Shown here: positions 35,859 through 42,123 of the stretch, piece after piece
Position numbering within the stretch: position 1 is the stretch's first letter
How the letters are laid out: the number at the start of each line of letters is the position of its first letter
Assembly: GCA_964636945.1 (NCBI GenBank)
Contig: CAZWVH010000019.1
Location: forward strand, 1 to 44,999
Direction of reading: 5' to 3'
Source: CAZADA01 sp964636945
Lineage (GTDB): Bacteria; Pseudomonadota; Alphaproteobacteria; Caulobacterales; Maricaulaceae
DNA length: 44,999 nucleotides
Notes under the pieces: model-generated
What the model was told of the DNA's origin: nothing
The model's database searches: none
Seen by the model: only the letters and a program-made list of their open reading frames with translations
Program-made: the position numbers and the translations under genes

Positions 35859-35895
35859 AAAAAGAAGCGGGCCCCGATCGGTTTGATCGGAGCCC
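35859..35895 (-). terminator. intrinsic terminator after the capsid gene, before g6
   Basis: On the minus strand an 11-bp stem (GGGCTCCGATC with GATCGGGGCCC, one G-U pair; arms 35885-35895 and 35869-35879, loop of five) is followed by CGCTTCTTTTT. This is a good rho-independent terminator in the GTA transcription direction, 12 bp before the g6 start. It may lower the downstream genes relative to capsid. Confidence 0.82.
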
Positions 35896-35980
35896 TCATC
35901 GACAATGATGCGCTCTCATAAGATGCGATGACCAAAGGTCACTGCACCGAATTGGGCGACTGATTTTATCTCCAATTCTT

Positions 35981-36128
35981 CGATTCCCGCTCCCGAAGGC
36001 GCGACGCGCCTTGAGTTGAGCGGGACCCAGGAGGTCGTAAGGTGGCGACACCGGCGAAGGCCGCGTGTCTCATTGTTGTCCGCCGGTCGCCCCCTGGGTC
36101 CCGGCGCTTCACGCCATGGCGGGAATCG
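35981..36128. repeat. palindromic repeat element, copy 1 (148 bp)
   Basis: Terminal inverted repeats CGATTCCCGC (35981-35990) and GCGGGAATCG (36119-36128) are perfect. Inside are a second pair of arms, GGGACCCAGGAGG (36022-36034) and CCCCCTGGGTCCC (36090-36102, one mismatch), and a further pair around CACCGGCG/CGCCGGT. The whole can fold into one long hairpin. The same core occurs at 39552-39741. It has no coding capacity and looks like a REP/MITE-type element. Confidence 0.8.
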
Positions 36129-36163
36129 ACAAATCCAGATTTGCTGGTTTCACCCCGCACATT

Positions 36164-37390
36164 CTAACTCGCCGCGAAGCGGAGCAGTTTGATGGCGTCG
36201 AAATCCTGCACGCCGCCGCCCACGCGCTTGGTGGTGTAGAACAGCACGTAGGGCTTGGCGGAGAACGGATCGCGCAGCACGCGCACGCCGGCCCGGTCGA
36301 TCACCAAATACCCGCGGCGGAAATCGCCGAAGGCGATGGCGAAATTGGTGTCGGCAATGTCGGGCATGTCTTCGGCTTCGGTGACCGGATAACCCAAAAT
36401 CGTCGCTGGTTGACCGGCCATGGCGGCCGGGCTCCACAGATATGTCCCGTCGCCATCCTTGAGCTTGCGCACCGCGGCGGCCGTGCGCCGGTTCATCACA
36501 AACCGGCCATCAACACGAAACTGCGACTTAGGCGTGTGGATGAGATCGAGCAGGATATCGGCCGGATCATTGGCCGGCCAGTCGCCCGCCTGGCCCGTGG
36601 CGATGTAGCCGATCTCGCCCCACGCCTGTGAGGGCTCGGCGGTCTTGGTATAGTTCAAAAAGCCCTTGGGCTGCCCCGAACCGGTACCATCCACAAAGGC
36701 CGCGCCTTCTTGGGCGGCGAACACCTGCTCCACCTCGCCGGCCAGCCATTCGTCAATATTGACGAAGGAATCGTCCAGCAAAGTCTGCGTGGCGGCTGGC
36801 ATGGCGTAGAGCTCAGCGGTGTTGAAATCCAGCGATTGCAGTGTCGGAGCGGTGGTTTGGCTGGACCGCGCAGTGGTTTCATCCGCCCAACCACCCGATT
36901 GCGCATCGCCCAAGCTCACCGGTTTCTTGAACACATTCGCGCCCACCTGGCGCACGGTTGAGATGGCGCGGATCGGGCTGATCGCCGCCAGGCGCTGATC
37001 GATCAAGGTCTCAACCTCTGGGGTCACGATCACCCCGCCATCGGAACCGGTGGAGAGGTCCTTGGTCTCCACCACGCCGGACAGATCGCCGGTGCGCATA
37101 TACACCTCGAACGCAGATTTACGTTCGTCCGCACCGAAACTGGCCGCCCCGCCCAAGGCGGCGCGTTCGCCATTAAGGGCCAATCGATCGAGAATGGATT
37201 GCTGGCGGTCAAGCGCGCGATTGATCCGCTCCACCTTCTCCACCGTCAGCGCATCAGCGCTGGATTTGCGCTCAATCTCAGACAAGCGCTGGTCATTGGC
37301 GTCTTTGAAGTTTTCAAAGGTGGCCAGAAAATCGGCCAGCGCCGCGCGCACCTCGCCGGACGGCGCGGCCATCTTGGTTTCTTTAGTCAT
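36164..37390 (-). CDS. GTA g5: HK97-type major capsid protein
   Basis: 408 aa, about RcGTA length. An N-terminal coiled-coil scaffold arm (about 1-110; FLATFENFKDANDQRLSEIE) is normally removed by the prohead protease. The HK97 fold follows: TGSDGGVIVTPEVETLIDQR, VKKPVSLG-type strand (seen as NVFKKPVSLGDAQSGGW), AFVDGTGSGQPKGFLNYTKT, and RFVMNRRTAAAVRKLKDGDG. It forms the small GTA head. The start is 18 bp after the g4 stop. Confidence 0.95.
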   Translation of the reverse strand: MTKETKMAAPSGEVRAALADFLATFENFKDANDQRLSEIERKSSADALTVEKVERINRALDRQQSILDRLALNGERAALGGAASFGADERKSAFEVYMRTGDLSGVVETKDLSTGSDGGVIVTPEVETLIDQRLAAISPIRAISTVRQVGANVFKKPVSLGDAQSGGWADETTARSSQTTAPTLQSLDFNTAELYAMPAATQTLLDDSFVNIDEWLAGEVEQVFAAQEGAAFVDGTGSGQPKGFLNYTKTAEPSQAWGEIGYIATGQAGDWPANDPADILLDLIHTPKSQFRVDGRFVMNRRTAAAVRKLKDGDGTYLWSPAAMAGQPATILGYPVTEAEDMPDIADTNFAIAFGDFRRGYLVIDRAGVRVLRDPFSAKPYVLFYTTKRVGGGVQDFDAIKLLRFAAS

Positions 37391-37408
37391 GGTCCTCTCT
37401 TTTTGGGT

Positions 37409-37870
37409 TCAGGCGATGGCGGCAAGATCGGCCGCCGGATTGGGGGTCTGAACGACCCGAAGCCGCGCCTGCGGCGCCATGGGGAAGGTCACAATCGAGA
37501 CCTCCCGCAAATCAATGTCCAACAAATCGCGATGGTTGGGGCCGACGCGGCGGTCCCGGCGCGTGCAAAATCCGATGGACAGCCCATCGATGAGGCCTTT
37601 GCGCACCAGCCTGAGCGCAGCGCGTCCACGTGGCCCGCGCGGCGCAATCATGCCGCGCACAAACAGGCCGCGCTGGTCCTCCACTATGCGCTCCCAAACC
37701 CCGATCACTTCGTCGCTCTCATGCTGAAACAGCATGGCGATGCGCGATGGGCCGCCGGCTAGACTCAAAGCGAACGCGCCGCGATGAACCACGTCGCCAC
37801 TGAGATCGGCGATCCCATGAAGACTGGCATAGCCCTCAATCAAAACGCCTTCGCGATGAAGCGCGATCAT
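37409..37870 (-). CDS. GTA g4: HK97-family prohead protease
   Basis: 153-aa serine protease that processes the capsid protein during head maturation. His50 lies in MLFQHESDEVIGVW and Ser98 in KGLIDGLSIGF, the expected catalytic pair. The start EGVLIEGYASLHGIADLSGD and the end LREVSIVTFPMAPQAR match the family. It overlaps g3.5 by ATGA at 37867-37870. Confidence 0.94.
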   Translation of the reverse strand: MIALHREGVLIEGYASLHGIADLSGDVVHRGAFALSLAGGPSRIAMLFQHESDEVIGVWERIVEDQRGLFVRGMIAPRGPRGRAALRLVRKGLIDGLSIGFCTRRDRRVGPNHRDLLDIDLREVSIVTFPMAPQARLRVVQTPNPAADLAAIA

Positions 37871-38127
37871 TGCGCGCGTCCTTGATCGGTGAGCCGGCGC
37901 TCAATCCGGTCGAGCTGGCTGCGCATATGGATCACTTGTTCCTCGAGACGCGCGAGGCGCACCGCATCGGAGGTTTGCGACGTCCAGTCCCGCTCAAGTC
38001 GCGCAATGCGGTTGCCGGCCGCTCCAACCCAGAGCAAAACGCCCGCGGTTTGCACCGCGACCGCGAACGCTAGCGCCATAGACACATGCCGCCCCTTCAC
38101 GGCAAAGCGCGTGGCGTCGGCGATCAT
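37867..38127 (-). CDS. GTA g3.5: small membrane/coiled-coil protein
   Basis: 86 aa from 38127, whose ATG overlaps the portal stop (ATGA). One hydrophobic helix is at about 16-36 (MALAFAVAVQTAGVLLWVG), followed by a coiled coil (ARLEEQVIHMRSQLDRIERR). A gene of this size and layout occupies the same place in RcGTA. Function unknown. Confidence 0.82.
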   Translation of the reverse strand: MIADATRFAVKGRHVSMALAFAVAVQTAGVLLWVGAAGNRIARLERDWTSQTSDAVRLARLEEQVIHMRSQLDRIERRLTDQGRAQ

Positions 38128-39305
38128 TGTTCGCTCCTGTTCGGCGTTTCCGGCAGTCCGGCCGTGCGCCGGCGTTCGGCTTGGGTCATGAACGGCGCAT
38201 CGGCGAGCGCGCGCCACAATTGGGCGCGTTCATCGGAAAATGCGGGCAAGTCATCCACCGAACATCGGATTTGAAGATCATCGCCCAGCCAAGGCTTGAG
38301 CCAGCGCTCCAGCGCGCTTGCGGTCTTGCGCGCCAAGGGCAGCACCGTCAGGCGCCAAAGGGCGAGATTGGCCTCTTTGTAATTGGCGTACGTATTATCG
38401 CCCGGTATGGCGAGCAGCATGGGCGGTACGCCAAAGGCCAGCGCGATTTCACGGGCGGCGGTGTTTTTGGCCGCCGCGTAGTCCATCTCAGCCGGCGACA
38501 ATCCGAACGGCCGCCATTCCAGCCCACCTTCCACTAACTGCCGTCGGCCAGCCGCCGCAGCGCCGGTATGGGCTTCCAACAGTTCCGCCTTCAGCCGATC
38601 GAACTGGTCCTCGGTCATGCGGTCAGCCCCGCCCACGCCGCGAAACACCAAAGCTCCCGAGGGACGCGCGGCGTTTTCCAACAGCGCCCGGTTCCAAGAC
38701 CCGGCGGCGTTGTGCGTTTCCACCGCGCCGTGGGCCGCCTCCATGGGTGCAAAGCCGTAATGATCATCGCCCGGATTGAAGATCCGCAAATGCATGAGAT
38801 TGGATCGCCCGGTGGCCGGGTCGCGCAGATAGCGTTTGACCCGGTCGCCCACCGCATACTCCCAGCCCGTGGGCCAGCCCCGTTTGCCTTTGGCCACTTT
38901 CAACCGGTCAGGGCGCAGCGCATAAAGCTCCCGCGCCTCGCCATCCAGATCGATGAGTTCAAGGTATCCGTTCCCGGCAATCTGCAGATGGCCAAGCACA
39001 ATTTCGAGCAATTCGGTGAGCGACTGGTCCGGATTGGGCGCGGCGAACAATTTGAGCGCCGGGTCGTTCGGCCCCGCCTCCACGCCGTTGCGCCTCACGG
39101 TTAGAGGCACGGACGAGGCCGCCTCGGCCACCATGCGCACGCAGCGGAACGCGATGGCGTTTTGGGCATACCCGACACTGGCCAGCTTGGCGTAGTTTGG
39201 CCGACCCACCCGGCGGGCGTCCAATCCCTGCAGCGCCACCAGTTCACGCAAGACAGATTTGTGCTCACGCCCCGCCCCGACGGCGCGGCGAATTTGGTTC
39301 CACAT
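38124..39305 (-). CDS. GTA g3: portal protein
   Basis: 393-aa HK97-type portal forming the dodecameric DNA gate. The start at 39305 (MWNQIRRAVGAGREHKS) has GGGAG upstream; the frame runs back to 39470 but no Met there fits. Core signatures: AFRCVRMVAEAASSVPLTV, LGHLQIAGNGYLELIDLDG, GVPPMLLAIPGDNTYANYKE (the conserved GVPPxLLxxPGDNTYxN block), and ALERWLKPWLGDDL. Length agrees with RcGTA g3. Confidence 0.95.
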   Translation of the reverse strand: MWNQIRRAVGAGREHKSVLRELVALQGLDARRVGRPNYAKLASVGYAQNAIAFRCVRMVAEAASSVPLTVRRNGVEAGPNDPALKLFAAPNPDQSLTELLEIVLGHLQIAGNGYLELIDLDGEARELYALRPDRLKVAKGKRGWPTGWEYAVGDRVKRYLRDPATGRSNLMHLRIFNPGDDHYGFAPMEAAHGAVETHNAAGSWNRALLENAARPSGALVFRGVGGADRMTEDQFDRLKAELLEAHTGAAAAGRRQLVEGGLEWRPFGLSPAEMDYAAAKNTAAREIALAFGVPPMLLAIPGDNTYANYKEANLALWRLTVLPLARKTASALERWLKPWLGDDLQIRCSVDDLPAFSDERAQLWRALADAPFMTQAERRRTAGLPETPNRSEQ

Positions 39306-39438
39306 CCCCTTACTCCCTTGAAATAGCAGGCGTCGACATTGGCTATAGGGCGGATGGAGGCTCGCTTGAGCATCGGCATGCACGGCGTCAACGCGTGGCC
39401 GATATCCGCCGTTTTTGGCGACTGATCCGTCCAACAAT

Positions 39439-39543
39439 GAGTTCATGGAGCCCCAACACGTCGAACTCACGGTTGCCAGTGGGATGACGAAGTTTTGGGC
39501 GTGTTTGTCGGACGAGTTGAGGACAACCCCACGCCATGAACTC
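39439..39543. repeat. possible decayed palindromic element
   Basis: Outer arms GAGTTCATGG and CCATGAACTC are perfect 10-bp complements 85 nt apart, with weaker inner complementarity (CAACACG and CGTGTTTG). Unlike the neighbouring element it lacks the GGGACCCAGG core. It could be an unrelated or degenerate repeat. Confidence 0.4.
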
Positions 39544-39551
39544 GAAATGCC

Positions 39552-39741
39552 CGATTCCCGCTTCGACGCGTCAGCGGCGGGAGCGGGACCCAGGAGGTCG
39601 AAGGGTCGAGCAGTCGGTGACGGCCGCGCCTCGCCAACGCCGAGTTTGACGCCCCCCTGGGTCCCACCGAACCCGGATCCAGTCCGGGCCGGTGGGAAAC
39701 GATTGTTTGTTGAGGCTCACAATCGATTCCCGCTCCCGAAT
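39552..39741. repeat. palindromic repeat element, copy 2, with a partial third end
   Basis: Begins with the same CGATTCCCGC (39552-39561) as copy 1. It has GGGACCCAGGAGG at 39585-39597 and CCCCCTGGGTCCC at 39653-39665, then a strong REP-like hairpin CCCACCG..CCCGGA..TCCGGG..CGGTGGG (39663-39697). It is followed by a CGATTGT/ACAATCG stem (39700-39706, 39719-39725) and a second CGATTCCCGCTCCCGAA (39724-39740) identical to the start of copy 1. The right end is thus rearranged, as if two elements met. Confidence 0.78.
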
Positions 39742-39761
39742 GCGGTTTGCTCGCACGCTCT

Positions 39762-41087
39762 TCACAACACCCTCATCCGCGGTTCGCCGGCGTGAATCAT
39801 TAGCAAGTCCCACAGCGCCCAGACCAGCGCATCAACGCGATCAGGACTGCGCCCGCCCGCGCGCATGCCGTCAAAGGCGCACATCTGGTCCTCCAATTCC
39901 CGAAATCGGCCCGCATGCTTGACGCGCCCTTGCGCATAGGCCGCCGCAATCGGTTCGGCCCGCGCGCGCTTGGCCTGCCGAGCGCAAACGCTGCGCACGT
40001 GGAAATCAGGGGCGGCGAGGCGCAGCACGTCACTCACCATTGCCCCGCCTTGATTGACCTCAGCCACAATCGCGTTGGCGCCAAACGCTTCCGCCGCCTG
40101 CGCGACCACGCCCGCCCATTGATCAGGCGTCGCGCCATGCACGGTGCGATCGGCCAGCACCCAGGCGTTTCGATTGTGTCCATACCCACAAGCGCCCGCC
40201 ACAATGATCCCACAGGCATCAGCTTGAGGTCCAACAGAGGCGGGCGGATCAACACCCACAACCACGCGGTCAAATGCTGGCGGAGCCAGATCAATCACAG
40301 CCGCCAAGCCCGCCCGCGTCCACAACGCGCCCGATCGATCCTCCACAATCTCACCGTCGAGCTCCTGTCGGCCAAGAGCAGTCGAACCATAGGCGCGCTC
40401 GACCGCCTCCAAAAAGGCGCCGGAAAGATTGGCCGCATTCGATCGCGTTGGCGCACGTGTGACGACCGTATCGCCGGCTGTCATTACGCTCTTGAGCGCC
40501 GCAATCGGGCGCGGCGTGGTGGTCACAACCAATTGCGGGCGTTCACCCGCGCGCAACGCCAGTTGCAGCATGGCCAGCGCCTCGTCCGGATTGCGCCAGG
40601 CGCAAAACTCGTCGCACCAGGCAAAACTTACCTCCGATCCGCGAATGCGATCGGGCTCCTCGGCTGAAAACGCCAACGCCACCGCGCCATTGGGCCAGAC
40701 CAATCGCCGCCGGCTCGGCTCAAAGCTCGGCCGATCATCATCCCCGTGCGCCACGGCGATCAACCCGGCCGGTCCGTCAATCATCACCTCGCGCACATCG
40801 GCCAAGGTCGGGCCCACCAGCGCCATACGCGGCGCGCCGCTAAGCGCCTTGGTCCGCAGCCACTCGGCGCCTGCACGGGTTTTGCCGGCCCCGCGCCCGC
40901 CCAGAAACATCCATGTGCGCCAATCGCCGTCAGGCGGACGTTGTTCGTCCCGGGCCCAAAACCGCCAATTCTTCGGACTGATCAGGCTCGCCAGCTCCCG
41001 AGCAGACAGCTGGTCTAAGATCGCACGCCGCTCGACTGGCCTCAGCGAGGCGAGCCAGGCGGCGCTCCAACGCCTCGAACAATTCAT
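39762..41087 (-). CDS. GTA g2: terminase large subunit
   Basis: 441-aa DNA-packaging motor. The ATG at 41087 is the only good start that keeps the family N-terminus (LASLRPVERRAILDQLSA). Walker A is FLGGRGAGKTRAGAEW with Lys69, Walker B is SFAWCDEFCAW, and coupling motif VVTTTPRP follows. The nuclease domain shows VVVGVDPPAS, AIVAEVNQGGAM and SPDRVDALVWALW. In GTAs this enzyme packages host DNA headful by headful. The start has no clear ribosome site and lies 158 bp inside g1. Confidence 0.95.
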   Translation of the reverse strand: MNCSRRWSAAWLASLRPVERRAILDQLSARELASLISPKNWRFWARDEQRPPDGDWRTWMFLGGRGAGKTRAGAEWLRTKALSGAPRMALVGPTLADVREVMIDGPAGLIAVAHGDDDRPSFEPSRRRLVWPNGAVALAFSAEEPDRIRGSEVSFAWCDEFCAWRNPDEALAMLQLALRAGERPQLVVTTTPRPIAALKSVMTAGDTVVTRAPTRSNAANLSGAFLEAVERAYGSTALGRQELDGEIVEDRSGALWTRAGLAAVIDLAPPAFDRVVVGVDPPASVGPQADACGIIVAGACGYGHNRNAWVLADRTVHGATPDQWAGVVAQAAEAFGANAIVAEVNQGGAMVSDVLRLAAPDFHVRSVCARQAKRARAEPIAAAYAQGRVKHAGRFRELEDQMCAFDGMRAGGRSPDRVDALVWALWDLLMIHAGEPRMRVL

Positions 41088-41493
41088 CACGATTGTGAAC
41101 CGCTCCGTCTTGATCGGCGCTGTCCTCAGCCAAACACGCCGCACGCAGCGCCCTGAGCCGTTCGGCCAAGCGCACCACGCTATCCACAAGTTTGATCAGT
41201 GTGGCTGCATCCGGCTGAGCCTTGTCGGCCAGCGTGGATTCAACGGCGGCGACACTGGTTTCAAAGCTCCGCGAAAGCCGCGCCAGCACATGGTGCGGAC
41301 ACACCCAATCCTCGCGCCGGACGCGCATGCGTATGGTTGTCGCCGTGACGCCAAAGCGCCGAGACAGCGTTGTGATGCTCGCGCCGTCCTCATAGGACTT
41401 GCGCATGCGCAGCCAGTCCGCCTCGCTGGGCCGTCCGTCATTCACCGCCTTCGCCCCCCAGCGCCTCGGTTTTTCTCGACCATGCCCCATCAT
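40930..41493 (-). CDS. GTA g1: small terminase-like protein
   Basis: 187 aa as read. An N-terminal helix-turn-helix (DGASITTLSRRFGVTATTIR) is followed by a helical oligomerisation part (DAATLIKLVDSVVRLAERLR) and an acidic segment, DEDSADQDGAVHN-like, ending in ELFEALERRLARLAEA. This is the layout expected of the GTA TerS homologue encoded by g1. The last ~50 residues run inside g2 in another frame and are low in helix-forming order; only the part up to about residue 150 looks conserved. First gene of the cluster. Confidence 0.78.
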   Translation of the reverse strand: MMGHGREKPRRWGAKAVNDGRPSEADWLRMRKSYEDGASITTLSRRFGVTATTIRMRVRREDWVCPHHVLARLSRSFETSVAAVESTLADKAQPDAATLIKLVDSVVRLAERLRALRAACLAEDSADQDGAVHNRDELFEALERRLARLAEASRAACDLRPAVCSGAGEPDQSEELAVLGPGRTTSA

Positions 41494-41593
41494 AGCTCGA
41501 GCAGCGGCCCGGTCGGACTAGATCGACGCACCCCATTGCAATCACTTGAATAATTTGGCCTTTTCGCAGAGCGGAAGGTGCATTACCGGAGAC
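41494..41593 (-). promoter_or_regulatory. spacer upstream of the GTA cluster
   Basis: The 100 bp between the ycgN stop and g1 start probably contain the GTA promoter. On the minus strand an imperfect hairpin CCTTCCGC-TCT-GCGAAAAGG follows ycgN and could end its transcript weakly; it is followed by an AT-richer AAATTATTCAAG segment. I cannot assign -35/-10 boxes. Confidence 0.3.
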
Positions 41594-42070
41594 TTATCCC
41601 CGCGACGACGCATCATCATCGTCATCACCATCATCAAATCCATCGACGATGTGATCTTCCCAGTCTTCCTCAGCCACTTCGGTTTCACTGATGACTTTGC
41701 CGCGCACCGACACGCCCGCTTCGTGCACAGTGGACATCGATCCCGACACCAAATGATGCCACCAGGGCAGATCTTCACCGTCGGCCACGAGCCGGTATGC
41801 ACAAGTTTCTGGCAGCCAAGAAAACTCAGTCACGCGTTCTGGCGTCAAAACCGCGCAAGCGGGGACCAATTCGGCCCGTCTTGCATAGCGTGTACAGGCG
41901 CAAACACTTGTATCAAAGAGCCGACACGCCAGGTTGGTGACCGCAATGTCGCCACTTTCCTCATCTTCAAGGCGGATCACGCAGCATTGGCCGCACCCGT
42001 CACAAAGAGACTCCCACTCTTGACGAGTCAGCTGGTTTAGTCGCTTCTTGCGCCAGAACGGTGTGTCCAT
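41594..42070 (-). CDS. ycgN: YcgN-family cysteine cluster protein (UPF0260)
   Basis: 158 aa from 42070, which has GGAGG eight bases upstream. The YkgJ/CxxCxxCC cluster is in WESLCDGCGQCCVIRLEDEE, followed by TNLACRLFDTSVCACTRY, PACAVLT and WLPETCAYRLVADGEDLPWW, closely matching E. coli YcgN. Probably binds a metal through the cysteines; function not established. The tail is unusually Asp-rich (DGFDDGDDDDD). It is divergent from the PBP gene. Confidence 0.92.
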   Translation of the reverse strand: MDTPFWRKKRLNQLTRQEWESLCDGCGQCCVIRLEDEESGDIAVTNLACRLFDTSVCACTRYARRAELVPACAVLTPERVTEFSWLPETCAYRLVADGEDLPWWHHLVSGSMSTVHEAGVSVRGKVISETEVAEEDWEDHIVDGFDDGDDDDDASSRG

Positions 42071-42123
42071 CGCATGAGCCTCCACGATTTCGCCAAAGTT
42101 CAGCGTCTAGAGTGAGTGCTATC

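Larger units (their letters stand above)
35848..36163. other. 316-bp g5/g6 spacer with terminator and palindromic repeat
   Basis: The spacer holds an intrinsic terminator next to g6, a small inverted repeat TGACC-AAA-GGTCA at about 35928-35940, and a repeat element at 35981-36128. No gene is supported. GTA genes are otherwise packed with overlaps, so this space is unusual. Confidence 0.7.
39306..39761. other. 456-bp g2/g3 spacer with repeat elements
   Basis: No gene is supported. From right to left it holds a palindromic repeat element (39552-39741) and, at 39439-39543, a looser structure with perfect 10-bp outer arms GAGTTCATGG (39439-39448) and CCATGAACTC (39534-39543), which may be a decayed element of a similar kind. 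The last ~100 bp before the portal start show nothing I can name. Confidence 0.65.

Noticed and set aside
39306..39470. N-terminal extension of the portal frame to 39470
   Set aside because: The ATG at 39305 has a good GGGAG site and yields the family's length; the extension has no family similarity.
26051..41493. Ordinary prophage
   Set aside because: No integrase, repressor, replication, holin or attachment-site repeats; gene content and order match GTAs.
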